Assembly: GCA_002293375.1 (NCBI GenBank)
Contig: DBDA01000041.1
Location: 22,793 to 37,055, forward strand
Direction of reading: 5' to 3'
Source of the DNA: Odoribacter sp. UBA944
GTDB taxonomy: Bacteria > Bacteroidota > Bacteroidia > Bacteroidales > Marinifilaceae
Length of the DNA stretch: 14,263 nucleotides
The stretch's first letter is position 1, and the number at the start of each line of letters is the position of its first letter. The position numbers and the translations under genes are program-made. Shown here piece after piece: positions 1-7,700 of the stretch. The notes under the pieces were generated by a model, which searched no databases, was not told the DNA's origin, and saw only the letters and a list, made by a program, of their open reading frames with translations.

Positions 1-143
1 GTCCCGACCACGGGCACCAGATGTTGGATGACTTGAAAAAGAAGACCAATCCCGGCTACTCCGGAATCGGAAGGCTCCGGGGATTGGCGGAGTTGCGCGG
101 TTTGGAGATGGGCATCGCCAAAAGCCTATATGACGCTAAATAA
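1..143 (+). CDS. uxuA: Mannonate dehydratase, C-terminal end (5' part outside the window)
   Basis: This is the last 46 codons of a gene that begins before the window, ending at TAA 141-143. The residues run P-D-H-G-H-Q-M-L-D-D-L, then K-T-N-P-G-Y-S and I-G-R-L-R-G-L-A-E-L-R-G, and match my memory of the C-terminus of UxuA. UxuA dehydrates D-mannonate to 2-keto-3-deoxy-gluconate in hexuronate breakdown in the cytoplasm. The Asp-His of PDHG lies in the metal and active-site region of this family. A GH2 gene starts 36 bases downstream on the same strand without an obvious promoter between, which suggests an operon. The identification rests on a short but highly characteristic tail; nothing can be said about the rest of the gene. 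Confidence 0.88.
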   Translation, partial: PDHGHQMLDDLKKKTNPGYSGIGRLRGLAELRGLEMGIAKSLYDAK

Positions 144-179
144 ATTCGAGATTTTACGATCTGATTAAAAACACAACGT

Positions 180-2300
180 ATGAAAAGAGTTCTTTTTATC
201 GCCCTCTTTTTGTGGGTGGCGATTACCGGTATTTTCGCGCAGGGACGAACCATCCGCTCTTTTAACGACGAATGGAAGTTTAAAAAAGGCGACTATCCTT
301 CGGATCCGGTCGCTCAGGCCGGTTGGGAAAAAGGGTGGAACAAGGTAGAGATCCCCCATACTTGGAATGCCAGGGATATGCAACTGCAGCACAACAACTT
401 TTACGCTGGACCGGCCTGGTACAAAAAAACGTTGTTTGCCGAAGCGGGTTGGAAGGACAAAAGAGTATACCTCCGTTTTGAAGGTGCCGGGCAGGTAGCC
501 GATCTCTATGTAAACGACAAGTACGCCGGCAACCACCGGGGAGGCTATTCCGCCTTTGCGTTCGACCTTTCCGGCCTGTTGAAATTCGGGGAGGAGAACA
601 CCTTGCAGATCTGTGTGGACAATGCCAGCCGTCCGGATGTGATCCCTGTGAACCACAGCCTGTTCGGGGTTTATGGAGGTATCTACCGGCCGGTGTGGTT
701 GGTGGTAACCGAACCCGTCCACATTGCAGTGACCGACCATGCCTCTCCCGGTGTCTATGTGACGCAGAAAAACGTATCTTCCAAAGGAGCGGACATTTCG
801 GTAAAGGTAAAATTGGAGAACGGCACCCGGAAAAATAGCCGGGTGGTGTTGGAAAATGTGCTTTACACGCACGATGGCAAAGTGGTGGTGCAGAAAAAGG
901 AGGAGATCACTGTCGGCCCGACCGGTATACAGGCCTTTACCCATACGTTTCACCTGAACAAACCCAGGCTGTGGCAGGGGCGTAAGGACCCGTACCTCTA
1001 CAAAGTAGTGTCGCGTGTCGTTTCGGACGGGAAGGTGTTGGACGAAGTGGTACAGTCGTTGGGGATTCGGAAATTTGAGATCGTGGCCGGAAAAGGTTTT
1101 TACCTGAACGGGGAGAAATACCCGATGTACGGAGTGACCCGCCACCAGGATTGGTGGGGTGTGGGAAGCGCCTTGAAAAAAGAGCACCACGATACGGATC
1201 TGGAAATGATCATGGATATCGGCGCTACAACTATCCGGCTGGCACACTATCAGCAGTCGGATTATTTCTATTCCCGTTGCGATTCGCTGGGATTGATTGT
1301 CTGGGCGGAGATTCCCTTTGTCAACAAGGTTAGCGGAAAGGAGTGGGAGAACGCCAAAGAGCAGTTGACCGACCTGATCCGGCAGAGTTTTAATCATCCC
1401 TCTATTTATGTGTGGGGATTACATAACGAGGTGTATATCTACGGCGGTTCGTCCGATTATACGGCGACGCTGACTTCGGAACTGCACGAATTGGCCAAAC
1501 AGGAGGATCCGGACCGTTATACGGTATCTGTAAACGGATACGGACACATGGAGCATCCGGTGAACGGAAAAGCGGATATACAGGGGATGAATCGGTACTT
1601 CGGTTGGTATGAGAAAAAGATTGAGGACATCAAACCTTGGATCGAGGCGTTGGAAACCAGGTACCCCGACCACAAATTTATGCTGACGGAGTATGGCGCG
1701 GACGCTAACATCCACCACCAGACGGAACACATCGGCGAGTCGTTAAAATGGACCGGGGAGTATTACCCGGAAACTTTCCAGACAAAGACCCACGAATACC
1801 AATGGAGTATTATAGCAAAGCATCCGTATATCATCGCTTCCTATCTTTGGAATACGTTTGATTTTGCCGTGCCGATGTGGAAACGGGGAGGGGTGGAAGC
1901 CCGGAACATGAAAGGGTTGGTTACTATCGACCGGAAGATTAAAAAAGATTCGTACTTTTGGTACAAAGCCAACTGGAGCAACGAACCGGTACTCTACATC
2001 ACACAAAGAAGGTTGAAAGAACGGGAAAAGCAGGTGACGGACGTTACCGTATATAGCAATACCGGTGTACCGGAACTCACCCTGAACGGCCGGCAATTAC
2101 CGTCGCCCGAAAAGGGGTATACCGATGTGCACTACATTTTCCGGAATGTACAATTAGACCAGGGGGCCAATCTGCTGAAGGCCGTGGTCATAAAGAACGG
2201 AAAAAGCAGCGAAGATCAAGTGGAATGGTACTTTACGCGGGAGTATAAGGCCGGCGAAGCCACTGAGCTGAACAGTTCAAAGGAGCATTGGGGATTTTAA
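180..2300 (+). CDS. Secreted GH2 glycoside hydrolase, candidate beta-glucuronidase
   Basis: The product is 706 residues. A hydrophobic signal peptide with a likely cleavage after A20 (IFA|QG, no lipobox Cys) sends it to the periplasm. The domain order is GH2 sugar-binding (about 25-180, with F-G-V-Y-G-G-I-Y-R-P near 162-171), Ig-like (about 182-295), TIM barrel (about 297-600), and a C-terminal beta domain (about 603-690) like those trailing Bacteroides GH2 enzymes. The acid/base is E417 in G-L-H-N-E and the nucleophile E504 in L-T-E-Y-G. N576-M-K578, followed by G-L-V-T-I-D-R-K, lines up with the NxK carboxylate-binding motif of E. coli beta-glucuronidase (NKKGIFTRDRK). The segment between the two catalytic regions lacks the long active-site loop of E. 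coli GUS. Position behind uxuA supports a uronic-acid substrate. GH2 membership is certain; similar RNxKGLVT sequences also occur in Bacteroides enzymes annotated as beta-galactosidase, and beta-galacturonidase is also possible, so the substrate is inferred. Confidence 0.93.
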   Translation: MKRVLFIALFLWVAITGIFAQGRTIRSFNDEWKFKKGDYPSDPVAQAGWEKGWNKVEIPHTWNARDMQLQHNNFYAGPAWYKKTLFAEAGWKDKRVYLRFEGAGQVADLYVNDKYAGNHRGGYSAFAFDLSGLLKFGEENTLQICVDNASRPDVIPVNHSLFGVYGGIYRPVWLVVTEPVHIAVTDHASPGVYVTQKNVSSKGADISVKVKLENGTRKNSRVVLENVLYTHDGKVVVQKKEEITVGPTGIQAFTHTFHLNKPRLWQGRKDPYLYKVVSRVVSDGKVLDEVVQSLGIRKFEIVAGKGFYLNGEKYPMYGVTRHQDWWGVGSALKKEHHDTDLEMIMDIGATTIRLAHYQQSDYFYSRCDSLGLIVWAEIPFVNKVSGKEWENAKEQLTDLIRQSFNHPSIYVWGLHNEVYIYGGSSDYTATLTSELHELAKQEDPDRYTVSVNGYGHMEHPVNGKADIQGMNRYFGWYEKKIEDIKPWIEALETRYPDHKFMLTEYGADANIHHQTEHIGESLKWTGEYYPETFQTKTHEYQWSIIAKHPYIIASYLWNTFDFAVPMWKRGGVEARNMKGLVTIDRKIKKDSYFWYKANWSNEPVLYITQRRLKEREKQVTDVTVYSNTGVPELTLNGRQLPSPEKGYTDVHYIFRNVQLDQGANLLKAVVIKNGKSSEDQVEWYFTREYKAGEATELNSSKEHWGF

Positions 2301-2325
2301 AAGAAGTGCTTTTTGAACACTTCTT
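2301..2325 (+). terminator. Weak hairpin directly after the GH2 stop
   Basis: AAGAAGTG (2301-2308) is the exact reverse complement of CACTTCTT (2318-2325), with a 9-base loop. It begins immediately after the TAA of the GH2 gene. There is no T-tract behind it, so it is more likely to protect the 3' end or slow polymerase ahead of the strong hairpin that follows than to terminate alone. Confidence 0.4.
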
Positions 2326-2334
2326 ATGGATAAG

Positions 2335-2380
2335 AAAAGAGGCTGTCTAAATATCACTTTTTAGACAGCCTCTTTTTTTT
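2335..2380. terminator. Strong bidirectional intrinsic terminator
   Basis: A perfect 17-bp stem pairs 2335-2351 with 2360-2376 around an 8-base loop, with the core GAGGCTGTCTAAA. Eight consecutive T (2373-2380) follow on the plus strand. The A-rich left flank gives TTTTCTTA on the minus strand. It sits between the convergent GH2 gene and the small HTH gene and can serve both. From memory, hairpins with the AGGCTGTCT core are common behind Bacteroidales genes. Confidence 0.9.
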
Positions 2381-2392
2381 AGGTATTCGAAT

Positions 2393-2420
2393 ATCCTGAA
2401 AATCAGTTGTTTTTCAGGAT
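2393..2420 (-). repeat. Hairpin spanning the stop codon of the small HTH gene
   Basis: ATCCTGAAAA (2393-2402) pairs perfectly with TTTTCAGGAT (2411-2420), leaving an 8-base loop that contains the stop codon (2403-2405) of the minus-strand HTH gene. It lacks a following T-tract on the minus strand. It may be a 3' stability element just before the bidirectional terminator, or chance; the pairing itself is certain. Confidence 0.45.
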
Positions 2421-2648
2421 TTCCTGTGCTTTTTCTAAAATGGTTGTATCGTCGATCTGGACAATGCCGCCTTCAGGCCCCTGTTCAAAATGAATCCCGA
2501 CCGCTTGTTTGTTGGGATCACAGGTTCCGCCGAAATAGTGCCGTACCGTTTGAACTTCCAGCCCCAACTCGTCGGCGATCCGCTGCATGCTGCCAGAGGG
2601 CAATTGATCTTTGATTTTCCTCAATTCATTGAATGTCATTGTCATCAT
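2403..2648 (-). CDS. Small helix-turn-helix DNA-binding protein, function unknown
   Basis: The product is 81 residues from the first of three clustered ATG codons (2648, 2645, 2639); which one is used cannot be decided, as no good ribosome site is visible. Residues 20-40 (S-M-Q-R-I-A-D-E-L-G-L, then E-V-Q-T-V-R-H-Y-F) form a textbook helix-turn-helix like those of LacI or Cro-type regulators, with the second helix as recognition helix. The C-terminal half (G-I-H-F-E-Q-G-P-E-G-G-I-V-Q-I-D-D) looks like a short beta hairpin, ending in a helix that could dimerise (about 69-80). There is no effector-binding domain. I recall similar short proteins as conserved hypothetical DNA-binding proteins in Bacteroidales. 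It stands alone, convergent with the GH2 gene and divergent from the DEAD-box gene, so it could control itself or either neighbour, but no target is shown. Confidence 0.8.
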   Translation of the reverse strand: MMTMTFNELRKIKDQLPSGSMQRIADELGLEVQTVRHYFGGTCDPNKQAVGIHFEQGPEGGIVQIDDTTILEKAQEILKNN

Positions 2649-2777
2649 ATCTCAAAATTTTAAGGGTTATCGGTGGAATAAATGTAGGGCTTAATTTCGA
2701 CAAAACCAAATAAAACGTTTTTTTGCAGACTTTTCTTTCAGACAGTACAGGTTGCATCCCTGAAAACTGTAAGCTTG

Positions 2778-2809
2778 CTTGTGTTTTCCCTTGGCTTGCA
2801 CTACCTTTG
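2778..2809 (+). promoter_or_regulatory. Bacteroidales-type promoter of the DEAD-box gene
   Basis: A perfect -7 box TACCTTTG lies at 2802-2809, and CTTG, one base off the -33 consensus TTTG, at 2778-2781, 20 bases upstream. Transcription would start near 2814, giving a leader of about 60 bases before ATG 2874. An imperfect inverted repeat (ACAGT 2742-2746 with ACTGT 2766-2770, and CAGG 2748-2751 with CCTG 2759-2762) lies just upstream and could be an operator. For the divergent HTH gene only a one-mismatch -7 box, TGGTTTTG on the minus strand at 2708-2701, is visible. Confidence 0.72.
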
Positions 2810-2873
2810 TCCGGCAAAACTTCCCGGAGGAGCGCCTTTAACCAGACACTTACCACCGGAAAAAACAGAGGCC

Positions 2874-4154
2874 ATGACATTTACGGAATTGAAGATCAGC
2901 AGACAGATTGTAAACGCCTTGGACGATGCCGGGTTTGAACATCCGACACCGGTGCAGGTGGAGTCTTTTCCCGTGATCCGTTCCGGCAGGGATATGATCG
3001 GGATTGCGCAGACCGGTACGGGGAAGACGTTGGCCTACCTGATCCCGATCCTGATGCGGTTGCATTACGCACAAGGCAGCCATCCGCGGGCCATTGTGAT
3101 CGTGCCGACCCGGGAGTTGGTGGTGCAGGTGTGCGAGAGTGTGGAGTTGCTGGTCGAATACATGGATATTCGTTGTGTTGGGATCTACGGCGGGACGAAC
3201 ATTCGCACCCAGCAGGAGAAGGTGTACGAAGGGGTGGACCTGCTGGTGGCTACGCCGGGGCGATTTATGGACATTTACATGAACGGCATTCTCCGCACCC
3301 AACAGGTGAAAACGGTGGTGATTGACGAAGCCGACCGTCTGATGGATCTGGGATTTATCCCCCAGTTGCGCAGCATCCTGGAGGTGGTGCCGGAAAAGCA
3401 CCAGACACTGTTGTTCTCTGCAACCTTCTCGGAAACGGTCACTAAATTGGCGGCCGATTTTATGATCGACCCCGTGCGGGTGGAAGTGGCGCCGCAAGCG
3501 ACTCCGGTAGATACAGTAGAGCAATACGGCTATGAGGTCCCCAATATTATGACCAAGATCAACCTGCTGAATGTTTTATTGGCGGACAAATCGCTCTATA
3601 CCAGGGTTATGGTTTTTACAGAGAGCAAAAAGAATGCAGACCGGATCACGGAGAAATTGGAGGGGATCTGGAAAGATGAGTTGAGCGTGATCCATTCAAA
3701 CAAAGCGCAGAATACCCGTCTGAATGCCTTGCGGGCGTTCAAAGAGGGGAGGGCGCGGATCTTGGTGTCGTCGGATGTGGCGGCCCGGGGGATCGACATT
3801 GAGGAGGTGTCCCACGTGATCAATTTTGATATTCCGGCCTTGGCGGAGGAGTACATTCACCGCATCGGGCGTACGGCCCGGGCCGGCAAAGAAGGGACTG
3901 CCATCAGCTTTGTCTCTCCGAAAGAGGAGGAGCGGATGGAGGCGATCGAACAGTTGACGGGGCAGCCGGTGGAGCGCATCGTTCTGCCGGAGGAGGTCAA
4001 GATTTCCGATATACTGTTGGACGAAGAGAAGGTGCAAACCTCCAACATCACTTACCAGAAAGGGGGCCGTCCCCAAGGCGGCGGCGCCTTTCATGCCCGT
4101 TCCGCCAAGAACAGCAAAACTCCCGGCTCGGGAAAAAAGAAAAAAAGAAGGTAA
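2874..4154 (+). CDS. DEAD-box ATP-dependent RNA helicase (RhlE-like)
   Basis: The product is 426 residues with all core motifs: Q motif around F21-Q28, motif I A-Q-T-G-T-G-K-T (45-52), P-T-R-E-L (78-82), T-P-G-R (127-130), D-E-A-D (151-154), S-A-T (182-184), A-R-G-I-D (304-308) and H-R-I-G-R-T-A-R (329-336). It unwinds short RNA duplexes using ATP, in ribosome assembly or mRNA turnover. The tail from about 397 is a Gly-rich then Lys/Arg-rich RNA-binding extension ending K-K-K-K-R-R, as in RhlE-type proteins. The frame extends upstream to a TTG at 2775, but that lies before the promoter at 2802-2809, and the family homology begins at MTFTEL; ATG 2874 preceded by CAGAGG is therefore the start. 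The gene is convergent with the next gene, with only 12 bases between stops and no terminator in the gap. Confidence 0.95.
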   Translation: MTFTELKISRQIVNALDDAGFEHPTPVQVESFPVIRSGRDMIGIAQTGTGKTLAYLIPILMRLHYAQGSHPRAIVIVPTRELVVQVCESVELLVEYMDIRCVGIYGGTNIRTQQEKVYEGVDLLVATPGRFMDIYMNGILRTQQVKTVVIDEADRLMDLGFIPQLRSILEVVPEKHQTLLFSATFSETVTKLAADFMIDPVRVEVAPQATPVDTVEQYGYEVPNIMTKINLLNVLLADKSLYTRVMVFTESKKNADRITEKLEGIWKDELSVIHSNKAQNTRLNALRAFKEGRARILVSSDVAARGIDIEEVSHVINFDIPALAEEYIHRIGRTARAGKEGTAISFVSPKEEERMEAIEQLTGQPVERIVLPEEVKISDILLDEEKVQTSNITYQKGGRPQGGGAFHARSAKNSKTPGSGKKKKRR

Positions 4155-4166
4155 CGCTTTTGGCTA

Positions 4167-4721
4167 TTAATGCAGGTCCTGTTTGAGGATCCGGATCACC
4201 CGGTCGGCTTTGATGTCGGAGGCGATGTACCGTTCCAGCACTTTTTGGGCCAGTTCCCCCGCCGGTTGCTCCCCTGCGATCTCTCCGGCCGCTGAATGGA
4301 TCAGCGTGATCACACTGTTTTTGTAATCCGAGATCATACACCACGCCTCCTCGCTCAGATAGAGCTGTTGCGAGAGGTTGTACTCGTACTCTTGGCGGAT
4401 GTCGCCGGCCAGCAGACGTTGGTACTCCCGGACGGAGAGCGCGGGGTTCAGGGTGCGGGGGATCAGGGAATCGGGCTTGATCCGTTCCGTGAACAGGATC
4501 ATCCGTTCGTGCGCCAGCAGGCGCAGATTGATCAGGGTTTGGGCTACACTTTGGGCTCCGGCCTCCCCGGAAACCGCCTCCCTCTTTTCCCGGACAGTTT
4601 GCTGCGTGTATTTTCCGACAAAGATTTCCAGGGAAGAGGCCAATTTGCGCAACAAGGGGTAACAGGCCAACAGAAAGATCACAATGGCCAACAGTAAATA
4701 ATCGCTCAGGTTCAGGTTCAT
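4167..4721 (-). CDS. Small single-pass membrane protein, unknown function, partner of the A2M gene
   Basis: The product is 184 residues. One hydrophobic helix covers about residues 7-24 (Y-L-L-L-A-I-V-I-F-L-L-A-C-Y-P-L-L), followed by a basic R-K-L, so the remaining approximately 155 residues probably face the cytoplasm. The rest is helical, with an E-R-M-I-L-F-T-E-R-I-K-P-D-S-L-I-P-R segment (72-89) and E-Y-N-L-S-Q-Q-L-Y-L-S-E-E-A-W (113-127). I recall this pattern as a conserved Bacteroidota family without known function; it may be the one called DUF7935, but I am not sure. The gene begins 21 bases after the alpha-2-macroglobulin stop, on the same strand, with no promoter or terminator between, so the two are surely co-transcribed. 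That suggests, but does not show, an envelope role. The start ATG 4721 is preceded by an A-rich stretch rather than a Shine-Dalgarno sequence. Confidence 0.82.
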   Translation of the reverse strand: MNLNLSDYLLLAIVIFLLACYPLLRKLASSLEIFVGKYTQQTVREKREAVSGEAGAQSVAQTLINLRLLAHERMILFTERIKPDSLIPRTLNPALSVREYQRLLAGDIRQEYEYNLSQQLYLSEEAWCMISDYKNSVITLIHSAAGEIAGEQPAGELAQKVLERYIASDIKADRVIRILKQDLH

Positions 4722-4742
4722 CTTTTTTGCTTTAAACAGGCC

Positions 4743-7700
4743 CTAACGGGTGACAACGGTTTCTCCGCCCGGAAGAACGGTCTGTATGTAATTGTCGTAC
4801 ATGGCGCTGCACTGTATAGCGGGACGGAGGTACGTTCCGGGGAAAGCGCTGTTGAAGCGGAACCGGAAGGTTTTGCTCTGTCCTTGTGTCAGATTAAAAT
4901 AGACATAGTACCGATCGTCGCGGATATCCGTGTGGTCGGCGCCCGTGAAAGCCTGTGTGTTGCCCGTTAACCGGTCGTTGATGATTTCAAAGCCGGAGGG
5001 AAGCAGGTAGTTCAGCGCCAGGTTGTAATACGTTCCCGACTGGCCGGTGTTTTTAATGGTGATGGCAGCCGTGATGTCCATACCTTGCGGCAGGGAGTTG
5101 ATGTCGATGGCCTGTTCGTTCCGGTCTGTGTAGCGGACCTGCATGGACAACCCTGCGGATTGTTCCTCCGTGACAACTCCGAATGGAGCGGCGGCACATA
5201 CCTGCCGGACGTACAATTTGGCTTTGCTATTGTTTTTTACCTCGACCACGCTCCGGCCCTCTTTGATCGGAAGCGTCTCCTGCCAGAAAGTTTTGTCGGT
5301 TCCGGCCGTTGATTTTTTACCGCCGATCCGGAGTTCCGCCTGTATTCCCTCGTTCTTTCCGACAAATTTTTCCACGTACTCCGTAGCGGCTATCAGGGAG
5401 AAAGCGATGGTTTGGGTACTCATCCAACGGTCGGAAGAGAGCGCCTCCGAAAGGTCCTCCAACAGGCGGTAGGCATCTTCCTGCCTGTTTTGGTAGATGG
5501 CCGATTGTAGAATAATCGCCTTGTCCCGGATGTCTGACCCGAAACTCCCTCCGGTTTGCCGGTAGGGCTGCACCTGGGTGTTTGCGTCCCGGATGATGCT
5601 CCGGGCAATATCCGGATGGTTGCTTAGGGCGTAGGCCGAAGCCAGCAGCCAGCGGGCGGTGGTGTTTTGCAAGGGACGTTCTTTCATCCGGTTCATGGCG
5701 GCCAACGCCGGTTGTCCGCCGAGGGCCAGCACATAGAGCCGGTAGCCCTGTATCAGTTCGTCGTAATAGGAGGTGATCCGGTATCCGTTGGCGGCCGATT
5801 TCAGGTAGCGGAGATCTTTCTCCAACAACTGTCCGGATAGATAAAATCCCTGTTTACCGGCGGCGATCAGGAAGTGGGCGGCGTAGCTGCTGACCCACTC
5901 CGAGGTGTAAACATCTCCCGGCCAGTAAGCAAAACCGCCTTCCGCTGTCTGGTAGCGCCCCAACCGTTCGATCACCGATTTGACGTTGTTCTCCGCATCC
6001 GATCTCTGCCGGTCGTTCAGGGGCAACAACTGCCCCAGTGCCACTTGCGGGAAAGCGCCCGATACAATCTGTTCGCCGCATCCGTGCGGGTAGGTGATCA
6101 GGGTGTTGAGCCGTTCACTCAGGTTGAGCGGCGGAATGGTGGAAATTTCCAGCATTGCTACCGGGTCGGCCCCCGTTACCTCCGTATTGAAGGTCGAATT
6201 TTCTCCCGCATCCAACAGTTTGGAGTGACTCCAGGTAACGCGGGGATTGGGGACACGCACCTCCACATCGGTTGTTTCAGCCGCCTTTTCCTTACCGGAG
6301 CGTGCGGTGAAGGTCAATTGGGCCTTTCCGGTCTGTTCTTTGATCCGGACTTTGAACCAACAGGCCTGCTCGCCCGGTTCGGAGAAGGCGATCGAAGCCG
6401 ACCGGCCGGAAAGCGGTTCAATCAGGTCATTGGCGGCTAACTCCACCTTCACCTCCCGGATACTCTTCTCCATGGCGAAGACTGTTACCGGGACCTCGAC
6501 GATGTCGCCGGGGGTGAAGAGGCGGGGCATGGCGGCAGAAATCATCAGCGGTTTCTTGACAAAGGAAGAGGCCTCGGCCGAACCGTATTTTCCGTCGTCC
6601 GTGGCGGCTACCAGCATGGTACGCACTTCGCCGATGTACTCCGGCATCCGGAATGTGTGGGTGCGGGTTTCCCCCTTTTTCAGCAAGAAGGGGCCGTCGA
6701 ACAGTGCCACCGGCTTGAAGCGGTTCGTCTTTTCGTCCTGCGGTGTTTTCAGGGTTTCGTCCCCTCCGACGGCAAAGGCCTTTTCCAAGCGGGCTCCGTA
6801 TGCACCGAACAGGTAATCGTAAAAATCCCACGTCTTTACCCCCAAAGCTTCCCGGACGTAAAAAGCGGGAAAGGGGTCGGGGGTGCGGAAAGAGGTGATG
6901 GAGAGTAGTCCTTCGTCCACCACCGCCAGCGTATAGCTCATGGGGCGGCCCTCTTTTTCCCGGACGGTTACGGAGAATTCCTCTCCGGGGCGCAGTTCCG
7001 GGGCGGTTTTAAGTTCCGGTTGCAAGTGCAGGGAGGGCTCTTCCACCGGAATATTGATGATGCCGTACAGGCGTACCGGCCGGTCGTTGTCCCGTTGGCT
7101 TTGCGGCTGTATCAGGGTGATGTGGGCGTAAATGTTCGGGCACATGGCCGCTGTGGCTTCGATTTCGATCTCCGTATCCCCGGCCGTGGCTTCCATCCGG
7201 CGGATCTCCTGAAAAGAGGTGCCGTTTTCCAAACTGAAAATAAGGGTCCCACCCTGAGATGAGGGGACTTTCAACCGGATCTTTTCGCCGGCTTTGTACT
7301 CCGGTTTGTCCGTGCTGATGTGCAGAAGGGTGGCGATGTCCGCGCTGTTGCTCTCCGCCCAGGAGCCGAAGTAAGCGATCAGGCCGGTGGTGTGGCCGGA
7401 TCCCTGATCGGTCGCCTGTATGTAGTACCGGCCGTATTCTTTGATCTCCACGGGAAGGGAAAATTCGCCCTGCTGAACGGTGATCTCTTTTTCCCATACC
7501 AAGTTGTTGGAGGAGCGGTGAATGTATGAGCCATATCCGTTGTTCTCGGCATCCCACCACCAACGCCAGTCAATTTTATATACCTTTATGTGGACGCGGG
7601 GAGAGGAAGCGGCTTTTTTGCCTTGCGGGGTGACGACTACCCCTTGCAGCCGTACAGCTTCCCGGGTCGAATACCAGTTGTCGGGCGATTCGGGGAGGCG

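Noticed and set aside
165..1397. Open frame of 410 codons on the minus strand, opposite the GH2 gene
   Set aside because: The plus strand there encodes a complete GH2 with catalytic residues. The antisense translation has no recognisable motif and is rich in His, Pro and Phe, as expected from the reverse of GC-rich codons.
2775..2873. N-terminal extension of the helicase from TTG 2775
   Set aside because: The extension overlaps the promoter at 2778-2809 and carries no helicase homology; ATG 2874 fits the family start.
2850..3524. Open frame of 224 codons on the minus strand, opposite the helicase
   Set aside because: His- and Arg-rich low-quality translation antisense to conserved helicase motifs; a shadow frame.
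4121..4133. TCCCGGCTCGGGA as a terminator for the helicase gene
   Set aside because: Only a 5-bp stem, inside the coding region, followed by A rather than T on the plus strand.
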